The position numbers and the translations under genes were made by a program. This document shows positions 17,787 to 28,702 of a DNA stretch of 64,000 nucleotides, piece by piece; within the stretch, counting starts at the first letter, position 1; each line of letters starts with the position of its first letter. Origin of the DNA: Burkholderia sp. NRF60-BP8 (lineage in GTDB: Bacteria > Pseudomonadota > Gammaproteobacteria > Burkholderiales > Burkholderiaceae); the NCBI RefSeq assembly GCF_001522585.2, contig NZ_CP013373.1, positions 2,976,001-3,040,000 on the forward strand, read 5' to 3'. The notes under the pieces are model-generated. The model was not told the DNA's origin. It worked only from the letters and a program-made list of their open reading frames with translations, and did no database searches.

Positions 17787-18076
17787 GTTCAATCCCTGCA
17801 TTGAAATCAGTTCGTCGTTCCGACGCCGGCACGAGGCGGCTGCACGTGGCGATGGCGTGCGTCGGGCCATCCGGCGCGAGCGCGGTCGCATGCCGCCGCA
17901 TGGCGGGCAACATCCGTTCGCACCGGCGGCACGGCACACCGCGGCACGGGCAACCGTGCACGGTCGTCTTGCGGCGCACCGGGCGTTCGCCGGACCCCGC
18001 GTGGCACACGCGGCGTCCGGCGCCATCCGGCGCCGGTCAATCGTGTCGCGCCTGCGCGCGACACGCACTCACGCGG
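17787..18076. other. Intergenic spacer between phasin and phaA
   Basis: This 290-base GC-rich spacer has no convincing coding frame or hairpin; it probably contains the phaA promoter. I see no clear -10/-35 pair. Confidence 0.4.
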
Positions 18077-18661
18077 TTACGCTGCCGATTCGCGCGCAGC
18101 CGCTGCGTCCTTGCGGGCAGCGGCCGCCGTCTGCTTGGCGCCGCGCGCGGCCGTTTCGCTGACCGCATCGAAGCCGCTCTGCGCCGCTTCGAGCGCCTGC
18201 CCCGTCGCCGCACGCACGGAGTCGGCCGCGGCGCTCGCCGCGGACAGCGCCGAATTCAGCGCGGCCACCACCGGCGCCGAGCCGGCCGGCGCATGCTTCG
18301 ACAGTTCGCCGAGCACGTCCTTCAGGCGCTTGTCGTTCTGCTCGTACTGCGCCTGCGCGACCTTCGCCCATTCGGACTGCGTCGACACCGCGATGTCGAA
18401 CAGATGGCGGCCGTACGACACGACCTTGCCGGCCGCTTCCTGCGGCGCGGCCACCTGCTGCGCGAAGCCTGCGGCCGGGTTGTTGCCGTTGAACGCGTTC
18501 TTCAGCTTGTCCTCGTATTCCTCGAGCGCCGTCCGGGCCGCCTGCAGGTTGAGTTCGACGACGGCTTCGAAACCGTGGATCGCCGGACGGGCGATCGCGA
18601 ACCAGGCGGCGATACCGGATTGATAATCGGCGGCGAGTTTTTCGGGGGCAAATACGGACAT
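18077..18661 (-). CDS. Phasin family granule-associated protein
   Basis: A 194-residue protein of the PhaP/phasin_2 family. The N-terminus SVFAPEKLAADYQSGIAAW is followed by FEAVVELNLQAARTALEEY, then a long Ala-rich amphipathic helical region and a low-complexity Ala/Lys tail. Phasins coat polyhydroxybutyrate granules and control their size. Start ATG 18661 is supported by AGGAG 9 bases upstream; an ATG further upstream would add a hydrophobic stretch without family match. It sits upstream of phaA on the same strand, but a 290-base gap suggests its own promoter in the AT-rich region beyond 18662. Confidence 0.92.
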   Translation of the reverse strand: MSVFAPEKLAADYQSGIAAWFAIARPAIHGFEAVVELNLQAARTALEEYEDKLKNAFNGNNPAAGFAQQVAAPQEAAGKVVSYGRHLFDIAVSTQSEWAKVAQAQYEQNDKRLKDVLGELSKHAPAGSAPVVAALNSALSAASAAADSVRAATGQALEAAQSGFDAVSETAARGAKQTAAAARKDAAAARESAA

Positions 18662-18792
18662 CGGGCACGCTCCTGTTAGCAATGCGAGAGACGACTTGAA
18701 GAAAAATGGAAGCTTGATCGACAGCTGCTTCCTTATTGACAACCCGTCACCTTTTTGTGCACGGGTGGTTGAAGGAAGCCATTTTAGAGCGA

Positions 18793-18807
18793 TTAATTGT
18801 CAATTAA
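18793..18807. promoter_or_regulatory. Operator-like palindrome upstream of the phasin gene
   Basis: TTAATTG-T-CAATTAA is a perfect inverted repeat with 7-bp arms about 130 bases upstream of the phasin start. The minus strand contains a consensus -35 hexamer TTGACA inside it (18803-18798), but no well-spaced -10. A repressor site (for example for a PhaR-type regulator) is possible; this is inference. Confidence 0.4.
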
Positions 18808-18936
18808 GTGGCATTAATGATAGGTATAAACCCTTATTACCCTTTGGGGCGCCTGCGAAGCCCCCGGCGCGTCGACGTCGTGGCCGTGATATCGCTTGCT
18901 CCGACCCGCAATGCTTTTTTACCTTTTTACAGCATA

Positions 18937-18955
18937 GCGCAACATGATGTCGCGC
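18937..18955. repeat. Imperfect palindrome GCGCAACAT/ATGTCGCGC
   Basis: Nine-base arms around a central G differ at one position. It lies in the AT-rich region between the phasin and parA genes, nearer to parA's 3' end. Function unknown; it may be a protein-binding site. Confidence 0.3.
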
Positions 18956-19109
18956 AATATTTACCAATTCATTATTCTGCTTATTAGAAAACCGGCCCTC
19001 ATTGGGAATTCAGCGACCACCCATGTAACCGTTTTTCTGGATTCTTTATGAAATCGTTTTCTACATTATTAATACCGAATTCAATAATCGGACGAATTAC
19101 GGGAGCGAT

Positions 19110-19131
19110 AAAAAAGGCCGCTTGAAGCGGC
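19110..19131 (-). terminator. Intrinsic terminator of the parA-like gene
   Basis: On the minus strand GCCGCTT-C-AAGCGGC forms a tight hairpin directly followed by CTTTTTT. It lies 27 bases past the parA stop. An outer pair CGGGAGC/GCTCCCG (19100-19106 with 19130-19136) could form an alternative structure. Confidence 0.75.
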
Positions 19132-19157
19132 TCCCGTCGACGCGGTCGGGCGCGGGA

Positions 19158-19922
19158 TCAGCCCGCCAGTTCGCGATGCAGCGCGCGAAACTCCTGCGCC
19201 AGTTTGTGCGTCGGCTCGAGATGGATCACCGGCGTCGACTGCTGATGCGATTCGCGGATCTTCACCGACGCGGACAACCGCGACGCGAGTACCGGCAGCC
19301 CTTCGTCGACGAGCTCGTCGACCAGCCGTTGCGGCAGACTCGCGCGGGGCTGGAACTGGTTGATGACGATCCCTTCCACCTCGAGCGCCGCGTTGTGGTC
19401 CTGCTGGATTTCCTTCACGTTCTCGAGCAGCGTGTACAGCGCGCGGCGCGAGAAATCGTCGCAGTCGAACGGGATCAGGCAGCGTTCGACCGCGATCAGC
19501 GCCGAGCGCGTATAGAAATTCAGCGCGGGCGGCGTGTCGATGTACACGGCGTCGTACATGTCGAGCTCGTTCAGCGCGTCGCGCAGCTTGTAGATCTTGT
19601 AGCGCGATTCGAGCTTGCCGTGCAGCGTGTCGAGATCCGGATGCGCGGGCATCACGTCGAGCCCGTCGAACGGGGTCGCGTGGATGAACGACGCGATGTC
19701 GACCGGACGGAAGTTGAAGGTCAGCGCGGTTTCGAAGAAGCCGGCGACGCCCGGTTGCGCATCGGCCGCGGCGTCGCCGAGCAGGTAGCGCGTCGAGTTC
19801 GCCTGCGCGTCGAGATCGATGACGAGCGTGCGCAATCCTTCGCTCGCACTGATCGCCGCCAGGTTGCAGACGATCGTCGACTTGCCCACGCCGCCCTTCT
19901 GGTTGAATACGACCCGCCGCAT
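19158..19922 (-). CDS. ParA family ATPase, no ParB partner nearby
   Basis: A 254-residue MinD/ParA-type ATPase. The deviant Walker A KGGVGKST is at residues 9-16, switch I region DLDAQANST follows, and Walker B-like YIDTPPALNFYTRSAL is downstream. Such ATPases position chromosomes, plasmids or protein clusters along the nucleoid. There is no parB or kinase partner next to it, so it is an orphan and not the chromosomal parAB pair, which lies near oriC. Start ATG 19922 is supported by GAGGGG 6 bases upstream; a longer frame upstream lacks homology. The neighbouring phasin gene may be coincidental, though ParA-like proteins can position polyhydroxybutyrate granules in other bacteria. Confidence 0.9.
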   Translation of the reverse strand: MRRVVFNQKGGVGKSTIVCNLAAISASEGLRTLVIDLDAQANSTRYLLGDAAADAQPGVAGFFETALTFNFRPVDIASFIHATPFDGLDVMPAHPDLDTLHGKLESRYKIYKLRDALNELDMYDAVYIDTPPALNFYTRSALIAVERCLIPFDCDDFSRRALYTLLENVKEIQQDHNAALEVEGIVINQFQPRASLPQRLVDELVDEGLPVLASRLSASVKIRESHQQSTPVIHLEPTHKLAQEFRALHRELAG

Positions 19923-19995
19923 GGTGTCCCCTCGATCGAAACGTCGAAACGGCCAGCTTAGCCGGTCAATCATGGCGGCGGCGTGACGCGGGTCG

Positions 19996-20028
19996 AATTG
20001 GGCGCGAAGTGGACGCGAACTGGGCGCG
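19996..20028. repeat. Three tandem 11-bp direct repeats upstream of the parA-like gene
   Basis: Three adjacent copies of AANTGGRCGCG (19996-20006, 20007-20017, 20018-20028) lie 74-106 bases upstream of the parA start. The 11-bp period places them on one face of the helix. They could be an iteron-like or operator array for the ParA protein or another regulator. Confidence 0.45.
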
Positions 20029-20035
20029 GCACCCG

Positions 20036-20659
20036 TCACGTGCGCGGCGCCGCGCCCGATACGTACCGGTTGCCGGGCACGCTCCACCGCCACGGCAGAT
20101 CCTGGCCGACGCGAATGCCGACGCGCGGCCCGCCCGCCAGATCCGCGGGCGGCGCCATCCCGTCGTCGACGATCGCGAACCCGTCATGCGCGCCGACCAG
20201 GTCGACGCCGTCCTGCGCGCCGCCGATCCCCATCGCCTGCGTCAACCGCGCCGGCCCACGGCACAGGTCGCGATCGCGCGTGCGCGGCGGCCGCGCCGCA
20301 CGCATTCGTTCGAGCCCGTGCAGCGGCTCCAGCGCACGGATCAGCACGCCCGTTCCCGCGCCGTCCGGGCCGCACACGCAGTTGCAGCACCAGTGCATGC
20401 CGTACGTGAAATAAACGTAGAAGTGCCCGGGCGGCCCGAACATCGTCGCATTGCGCGGCGTCTTGCCGCGATAGGTGTGCGCGGCCGGATCGAGCGCGCC
20501 CGCATACGCTTCCACTTCGACGATGCGGCCGGCCCGGCCGTCCGCGGCCGCGAGGATCTTGTTGAGCAGTTGCGGCGCCACCTCGGTGGCCATGCGGTTG
20601 AAGAATGCGCGCGGCACGATGGTGCCTGGCCATGGATCCGCGGTCTTACTGCGTCGCAT
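20036..20659 (-). CDS. 3-methyladenine DNA glycosylase, AAG/Mpg type
   Basis: A 207-residue protein of the alkyladenine glycosylase (Mpg) family. It has the RIVEVEAY segment with the catalytic Glu, AAHTYRGKTPRNATMFGPPGHFYVYFTYGMHWCCN, and GPARLTQAMGI. It removes alkylated and deaminated purines in base excision repair. Start ATG 20659 overlaps the 3' end of the upstream uracil/mismatch glycosylase gene by 14 bases, so the two repair genes form an operon. Length and motifs are normal. Confidence 0.93.
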   Translation of the reverse strand: MRRSKTADPWPGTIVPRAFFNRMATEVAPQLLNKILAAADGRAGRIVEVEAYAGALDPAAHTYRGKTPRNATMFGPPGHFYVYFTYGMHWCCNCVCGPDGAGTGVLIRALEPLHGLERMRAARPPRTRDRDLCRGPARLTQAMGIGGAQDGVDLVGAHDGFAIVDDGMAPPADLAGGPRVGIRVGQDLPWRWSVPGNRYVSGAAPRT

Positions 20660-21176
20660 CGTGCTTCTCTGCCGTCGCCACGAGACGAAGCTCACGATAC
20701 GCATCGACCAGATCGTCGAGCGCGAATGCGAGGTTTCTCCCGCTGGGGTTGGGCAGCACCCACACTCGCGCTTGCCGGATGCGCGATGGCTGCGAACCCC
20801 ACGCGACTTCGCGCTGCCCCGACAGCGCCGAATACGCTGCCTTGCCGAGAAACGCGACGAAGCGCGGTGCATGCTGCGCGACCTTCCGTTCGAACGCGGC
20901 GGCCGCGGCCACGAATTCCGCGCGCGAGAGCTGATCGGCACGCGCGGTGGGCCGCGGCACCACGGTCGTCAGCCCGCAGCCGTAACCGAGTATCGCGCGA
21001 TCGTCCCGCGGCGCAAGTTCCATCGGCGTGAAACCCGCGAGATGGATCACGCGCCAGAAGCGGTTGTTTCTCCCCGCGAAGTGATGGCCGCTCGCGGCCG
21101 CGATCAGGCCGGGATTGATCCCGCAGAACAGGACGTCGAGACGGGGAGCGATGAGGTCGGGAAGTGCGTCAGCCAC
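20646..21176 (-). CDS. mug: Mismatch-specific (G:T/U) DNA glycosylase, Mug/TDG family
   Basis: A 176-residue single-domain glycosylase. Motif 1 is LFCGINPGL (with the catalytic Asn) and motif 2 is VLPNPSGRN near the C-terminus, the two signatures of Mug/TDG enzymes. It removes U or T mispaired with G and ethenocytosine. Start: GTG at 21176 gives the usual N-terminus (VADALPDLIAPRLDVLFCG); only a weak GGGAC lies upstream. An ATG at about 21273 would add a segment resembling intergenic sequence. It overlaps the alkyladenine glycosylase gene downstream. Confidence 0.88.
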   Translation of the reverse strand: MADALPDLIAPRLDVLFCGINPGLIAAASGHHFAGRNNRFWRVIHLAGFTPMELAPRDDRAILGYGCGLTTVVPRPTARADQLSRAEFVAAAAAFERKVAQHAPRFVAFLGKAAYSALSGQREVAWGSQPSRIRQARVWVLPNPSGRNLAFALDDLVDAYRELRLVATAEKHDATQ

Positions 21177-21220
21177 GTTTCGTCCCGAGCGCGACGGGTA
21201 TGCGCGACGTAAACGAAGCA

Positions 21221-21240
21221 AGGCCCGAAAACCCGGGCCA
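21221..21240 (-). terminator. Probable terminator after ssb
   Basis: GGCCCG/CGGGCC with a 6-base loop lies between ssb and mug on the minus strand. The T-tract after it is interrupted (TTGCTTCGTTT), so termination may be partial. Confidence 0.4.
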
Positions 21241-21297
21241 AGCGACTGGCTTGACGCGGACATTCGGGCCCATCGTGATGCGGGGTGCGACTTGCGA

Positions 21298-21849
21298 TCA
21301 GAACGGAATATCGTCATCCATCTCGTCGAAGCCGCCGCCTGCCGGCGCGCTCGGACGGCTCTGGCCGCCGCCACCCGCACCGCCACGCGCCGCGCCGCCA
21401 GCACGGCCGCCGCCACCACCGCGCTCCGCCTGCTCGCCGCGACCGCCGCCGCCACCACCGTAGCCGCCGCCATAACCGCCTTCGTCACCGCCGCCACCGC
21501 CGCCGCCCGAACCACCACGGCCGCCGAGCATCTGCATCTGTTCGGCGACGATTTCGGTCGAGTAACGATCCTGGCCGTCCTGACCCTGCCACTTGCGCGT
21601 ACGGATGCGGCCTTCGATATAGACCGACGAACCCTTCTTCAGGTATTCGCTGACGATTTCCGCCAGACGGCCGAAGAACGCGACGCGATGCCACTCGGTC
21701 ATTTCCTTGAAATCGCCGCTTGCCTTGTCCTTGTACCGATCGGTCGTCGCGAGACGGATGTTCGCAACCGCGTCGCCGCTCGGCAGGTAACGGACTTCAG
21801 GATCGGCGCCGAGATTGCCGACGAGGATGACCTTGTTGACGGATGCCAT
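21298..21849 (-). CDS. ssb: Single-stranded DNA-binding protein
   Basis: A 183-residue SSB. The OB-fold is at residues 1-110 ([21 protein letters not shown], then [13 protein letters not shown] and [13 protein letters not shown]). A long Gly-rich flexible linker follows at about residues 112-165, and the acidic tip DDDIPF recruits replication and repair proteins. SSB coats single-stranded DNA in replication, recombination and repair. Its position next to an MFS transporter gene and uvrA is a conserved Burkholderia arrangement. The linker's repeated GGC/GGT codons make the other strand look like Pro-rich frames, which are not genes. Confidence 0.97.
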   Translation of the reverse strand: MASVNKVILVGNLGADPEVRYLPSGDAVANIRLATTDRYKDKASGDFKEMTEWHRVAFFGRLAEIVSEYLKKGSSVYIEGRIRTRKWQGQDGQDRYSTEIVAEQMQMLGGRGGSGGGGGGGDEGGYGGGYGGGGGGRGEQAERGGGGGRAGGAARGGAGGGGQSRPSAPAGGGFDEMDDDIPF

Positions 21850-21952
21850 GTGTTTCTCCAGTAAATTCGATGCGGGGCCGCCCGCGAAAGCCGTCCGAGC
21901 GGCCCGCCGGGCTAGCCGGCGAACGCCGCCCGCGCCTGCCCGACGATCAGAT

Positions 21953-23140
21953 TCAGGCCTTGCGCGGCGGCGCTTTCATGCTGGCCGCGATTATAAGCCA
22001 CGCGGCAACGAGCCCCGAACACGTGTAGAACACCGTATTCGCGCCGCCGTGCTTGAGCAGCCAGCCGCCCACGATGCCGCCGAGCGCGAGCCCGACCGAC
22101 TGCGTGGTGTTGTAGACACCCGTGGCCGCGCCCTTGCGCGAACCCGGCGCGAGCTTCGACACGAGCGACGGCTGCGACGCTTCCAGGATGTTGAACCCGA
22201 GGAAGTACACGAACAGGATCGCCGCCACAATCAGAATGGTATGCGGTGCGCTGCCGAGCAACAATTGGCCGATCAGGATAGCCAGAATGCCGCCGAGCAG
22301 CACCGGCTTCATCTTGCCCCGCTTTTCCGCGACGATGATCGCCGGCACCATCATCACGAACGCGAGCCCCATCACCGGCAGGTAGACCTTCCAGTGCGCG
22401 GCGACCGGCAGCCCGCCGTCCACCAGCAGGCGCGGCACGACGAGGAACAGCGCCGTCTGCGTCGCATGCAGCACCAGCACGCCGAAGTTCAGGCGCAGCA
22501 GCTCGGCGTTGTGCAGCACCTCGGCGAACGGCGCGGGCACGTGCACGGGCTTGGCCGCGTCGGGCACGATCCACAGCACGACGCCGATCGCGAGGATCGA
22601 CAGCACGCCGACGATCGCGAACAGCCCGCTCATCCCGACCCAGTGGAACACGATCGGCGCACCGACGATCGCGACCGCGAACGACACGCCGATCGAGCCG
22701 CCGACCATCGCCATCGCCTTCGTGCGGTTCTGCTCGGAGGTCAGGTCGGCGATGAACGCGAGCACCGCGGACGACACCGCGCCCATCCCCTGGATCACGC
22801 GGCCGACGATGATCCACGTGATGTCGTGCGCGAACGCGGCGACGAAGCTGCCGAGCGCGAAGATCACGAGGCCCGTGGCGATCACCGGCTTGCGGCCGAA
22901 CTTGTCGGACGCCCAGCCGTAGAAGATGTAGAACAGCGACTGCGTGACGCCGTAGGCCCCGAGCGCGACCCCGACGAGCAGCACGTTGTCGCCGCCCGGG
23001 ATGGTTTTCGCGTAGACCGAGAACACCGGCATGATCATGAACAGGCCGAGCATGCGCAGCGCGAAGATCGCCGCGAGCGACGTGGTCGCGCGCAGTTCGG
23101 GCGCGGTCATGCGGGAAGACGTGGCAGACGGATTGGACAT
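21953..23140 (-). CDS. MFS transporter
   Basis: A 395-residue major facilitator with 12 predicted helices. The loop 2-3 motif [14 protein letters not shown] (G-x3-D-x-x-G-R-K) is at about residues 75-88, and the GRVIQGMGA motif in helix 4 suggests a drug:H+ antiporter-like or YajR-like efflux protein. The substrate is unknown. It lies between ssb and the divergent uvrA, so both genes share the 263-base region to 23403. A link to DNA repair beyond conserved neighbourhood is not shown. Confidence 0.9.
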   Translation of the reverse strand: MSNPSATSSRMTAPELRATTSLAAIFALRMLGLFMIMPVFSVYAKTIPGGDNVLLVGVALGAYGVTQSLFYIFYGWASDKFGRKPVIATGLVIFALGSFVAAFAHDITWIIVGRVIQGMGAVSSAVLAFIADLTSEQNRTKAMAMVGGSIGVSFAVAIVGAPIVFHWVGMSGLFAIVGVLSILAIGVVLWIVPDAAKPVHVPAPFAEVLHNAELLRLNFGVLVLHATQTALFLVVPRLLVDGGLPVAAHWKVYLPVMGLAFVMMVPAIIVAEKRGKMKPVLLGGILAILIGQLLLGSAPHTILIVAAILFVYFLGFNILEASQPSLVSKLAPGSRKGAATGVYNTTQSVGLALGGIVGGWLLKHGGANTVFYTCSGLVAAWLIIAASMKAPPRKA

Positions 23141-23403
23141 CGGGAATGAATTTCGAATGATCGGAATGTCCGCCCGGCAGCGGGCGGCGGAAGATCAGGA
23201 CCGGCGGCCGGGCGGCCTTTCGGGCGACACGTCGGGGCCGGATGCAGGCGGCCCGCGGGCCGCCCGGAACGTGCGGCGCGACCGCTTTCCCCGGCGCAGG
23301 CGTCGCCTTGCTGCCACCTGCTGTAAAGGCTGAGGGCCGTAAACGACGGTCTCGAAAAGCCGTTATAGTAGCAGGTTTGGTTCCCTCCATTTTCGCCAGG
23401 TTC

Positions 23404-26289
<2,886 letters not shown>

Positions 26290-26550
26290 CCCCGGTCCGC
26301 CGGTTCCCCCCTTCCCCGCGCGCGGCGCCCGGCCGCGCGCGCGTCGACGGCAGACCGCCCCCTCGTTTTCCCTTCTGCGTTTACACCACGCGCCAAACGG
26401 CCCGTTTGCGGACCATAATGGCAGCTATACTTTACGGTCGTAAGGTTCGCCATCCGCACCAATCCGGTGCGGCGCCGGGCGACCGGCATCGGGCGACCGG
26501 CGCTCTGCCTCGCACTGCGCGGCCCGACACACCGACGACAGGAATCCACG
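26290..26550. other. Intergenic region between uvrA and the permease
   Basis: No gene is seen. A sigma-70-like -10 (TATACT) lies near 26427 with a poor -35. This is the likely promoter region of the permease. Confidence 0.3.
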
Positions 26551-27633
26551 ATGGAGAAGCAACAAGAGTCGCGCGACACGCAGAACCGCGAGCCGCACCT
26601 GCGCAGTGTGCGGCTGACGAGCGACTTGAGCCTGCCGAAGCTGTCGGCGCTCGAGATCGGCAGCTACCTCTTCGCGCTCGCCATGATGTGGCTCGTCCTC
26701 GAGCTGCGGCTGCTCGGCGGGATGCTGGCCGGCCTGCTCGTCTATCAGCTGATCCACACGATCGCGCCCGTGATCGAGCGCCATACCACCAGCATGCGCG
26801 CGCGCTGGGTCGCCGTCGTGCTGCTGTCGATCGCGATCGTCGGCGGGCTCACCGGCCTGACGATCGGCATCATCGAGCATTTCGAGCACACGGTGCCGAA
26901 CCTGCAGAGCCTGCTCGACCAGTTGATGCAGATCGTCGAACAGACGCGCGCACGCACGCCGGCGTGGATCGCGAACCTGCTGCCCGTCGACGTCGAACAG
27001 ATGAAGACGAAGGCGGCCGTGCTGATGCATTCGCACATGGACCAGCTCCAGCAAAGCGGCAAGAGCGTGGCGCGCGGCTTCGGCCACGTGCTGTTCGGGA
27101 TGATCATCGGCGCGATGATCGCGATCGGCGTCGAGCAGGGCAAGGTGCGCCGGCCGCTGTCGACCGCGCTCGTCACGCGCGTGTCGCGCTTCGCCGATGC
27201 GTTCCGCCGCATCGTGTTCGCGCAGATCAAGATCTCCGCGATCAACGCGGCCTTCACCGGCATCTACCTGCTCGTCGCGCTGCCGATCTTCCACCAGCGG
27301 CTGCCGCTGTCGAAAACGCTCGTGCTGGTCACGTTCATCGTCGGCCTGCTGCCGGTGATCGGCAACCTGATCTCGAACACGCTGATCGTCGCGGTGTCGC
27401 TGTCGGTCAGCATGGGCACCGCGATCGCGTCGCTCGCGTTCCTCGTGATCATCCACAAGCTCGAATATTTCCTGAACGCGAAGATCATCGGCGGCCAGAT
27501 CGAGTCGCGCGCGTGGGAGCTGCTGCTCGCGATGCTGATCATGGAAGCCGCGTTCGGGCTGCCGGGCGTGATCGCCGCGCCGATCTTCTACGCGTACCTG
27601 AAACGCGAGCTGCACCTGCTGCGGCTGATCTGA
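26551..27633 (+). CDS. AI-2E family (YdiK/TqsA-type) permease
   Basis: A 360-residue membrane protein of the AI-2E transporter/PerM family. Paired N-terminal helices (about residues 35-65 and 87-110) precede a soluble helical insert with MKTKAAVLMHSHMDQLQQ and C-terminal helices. The family signature region is GLLPVIGNLISNTLIV followed by a C-terminal LPGVIAAPIFYAYLKREL. The family exports diverse small molecules and Na+/H+, so autoinducer transport should not be assumed. Start ATG 26551 has an AGGA about 9 bases upstream. A strong terminator follows. Confidence 0.85.
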   Translation: MEKQQESRDTQNREPHLRSVRLTSDLSLPKLSALEIGSYLFALAMMWLVLELRLLGGMLAGLLVYQLIHTIAPVIERHTTSMRARWVAVVLLSIAIVGGLTGLTIGIIEHFEHTVPNLQSLLDQLMQIVEQTRARTPAWIANLLPVDVEQMKTKAAVLMHSHMDQLQQSGKSVARGFGHVLFGMIIGAMIAIGVEQGKVRRPLSTALVTRVSRFADAFRRIVFAQIKISAINAAFTGIYLLVALPIFHQRLPLSKTLVLVTFIVGLLPVIGNLISNTLIVAVSLSVSMGTAIASLAFLVIIHKLEYFLNAKIIGGQIESRAWELLLAMLIMEAAFGLPGVIAAPIFYAYLKRELHLLRLI

Positions 27634-27657
27634 AGCCGCCCGCTCGCCGACGGCGAT

Positions 27658-27692
27658 AAAAAACGCCGCGCCCCGAAGGGCGCGGCGTTTTT
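27658..27692. terminator. Bidirectional intrinsic terminator
   Basis: CGCCGCGCCC and GGGCGCGGCG form a perfect 10-bp stem with loop CGAA, flanked by A6 on the left and T5 on the right. It ends the permease on the plus strand and purU on the minus strand. Confidence 0.9.
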
Positions 27693-27723
27693 GCTCGTGG
27701 GGCCGACCTTTCGGGCCGGCGGA

Positions 27724-28608
27724 TCAGCGGAACACGACCGTCTTCGTCCCGTTCAGCACGATCCGGTGCTCGACATGCCACTTCACCGCGCGCGCGAGCG
27801 TCACGCACTCGACGTCGCGGCCGATCGCGGTCAGTTGGTCGGGCGTCATGCTGTGGTCGACGCGCTCGACTTCCTGCTCGATGATCGGGCCTTCGTCGAG
27901 ATCGGTCGTCACGTAGTGCGCGGTCGCGCCGATCAGCTTCACGCCGCGGTCGAACGCTTGGTAGTAAGGCTTCGCGCCCTTGAAGCTCGGCAGGAACGAA
28001 TGGTGGATGTTGATCGCGCGCCCGGCGAGCTGCTCGCACATGTTCGGCGACAGGATCTGCATGTAGCGCGCGAGCACGACGAGATCGGCCTGATGCTCGT
28101 CGATCACTTCCAGCACGCGCGCTTCCTGCGCCGCCTTCGCGGCATCGGACGAACCGCCGACCAGCGGGAAGTGATGGAACGGAATGTTGTAGCTCGCGGC
28201 GAGCTGGTAGAACTCCTTGTGATTCGACACGATCGCCGGAATCTCGATCGGCAACTGGCCGGTGCGATAGCGGAACAGCAGGTCGTTCAGGCAGTGGCCG
28301 ATCTTCGACACCATGATCACGACGCGCGGCTTCACGGCCGCATCGTGCAGCTCCCAGCGCATCGAGAACTGTTCGGCGAGCGGCGCGAATTCCTTGCGAA
28401 GCGTGTCGAGCGCCGACGCGGCATCCACGCCGCCGCCGTCCTGCTCGAAGTGCACGCGCATGAAGAACTCGCCGGTGCGGCTGTCGCCGAACTGCGCGGA
28501 ATCGAGGATGTTGTTGCTGCGCTCGAACAGGAAGCCCGAGACCGCATGGACGATGCCGTGCCGGTCGGGGCACGACAGTTTCAAGATAAAGCTGTGATCG
28601 GTCGGCAT
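27724..28608 (-). CDS. purU: Formyltetrahydrofolate deformylase
   Basis: A 294-residue PurU. An N-terminal ACT domain (residues 5-85, FILKLSCPDRHGIVHAVSGFLF) is followed by a formyltransferase-like catalytic domain with INIHHSFLPSFKGAKPYYQAFDRGVKLIGATAHYV and DEGPIIEQ. It hydrolyses 10-formyl-THF to formate and THF, supplying formate for purine synthesis by PurT and balancing the one-carbon pool; apt lies three genes away. Start ATG 28608. A longer upstream in-frame extension exists but has no homology. Confidence 0.95.
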   Translation of the reverse strand: MPTDHSFILKLSCPDRHGIVHAVSGFLFERSNNILDSAQFGDSRTGEFFMRVHFEQDGGGVDAASALDTLRKEFAPLAEQFSMRWELHDAAVKPRVVIMVSKIGHCLNDLLFRYRTGQLPIEIPAIVSNHKEFYQLAASYNIPFHHFPLVGGSSDAAKAAQEARVLEVIDEHQADLVVLARYMQILSPNMCEQLAGRAINIHHSFLPSFKGAKPYYQAFDRGVKLIGATAHYVTTDLDEGPIIEQEVERVDHSMTPDQLTAIGRDVECVTLARAVKWHVEHRIVLNGTKTVVFR

Positions 28609-28702
28609 GACCGCTACTCCCTTCGTTTCGGTATTCGTCAAATTGGCGCTCGTTCGGCCGCGCCACGCGCCACGCGCACGCGCAGGCCCCGCATGGGGCG
28701 CG

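Larger units (their letters stand above)
18662..19157. promoter_or_regulatory. AT-rich intergenic region upstream of the phasin gene
   Basis: This 496-base stretch is markedly AT-richer than its surroundings and has no gene. It probably holds the phasin promoter. It contains a perfect 7-bp-arm palindrome at 18793-18807 and a near-palindrome at 18937-18955, both listed separately, plus the ParA terminator at its far end. Confidence 0.5.

Noticed and set aside
18798..18803. TTGACA on the minus strand as a phasin promoter -35
   Set aside because: The nearest -10-like hexamer (TAAAAT) is only 11 bases away, which is too short for a sigma-70 promoter.
18696..18947. An 83-residue plus-strand frame opposite the phasin upstream region
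   Set aside because: It lies in an AT-rich regulatory region, has no ribosome site and ends in low-complexity residues.
21300..21520. Repetitive sequence, possible tandem repeat or CRISPR-like array
   Set aside because: It encodes the Gly-rich linker of SSB; the irregular GGC/GGT repeats are coding, not spacers.
23300..23403. LexA box upstream of uvrA
   Set aside because: No CTG-N10-CAG arrangement with an AT-rich centre could be found; only partial CTG matches.
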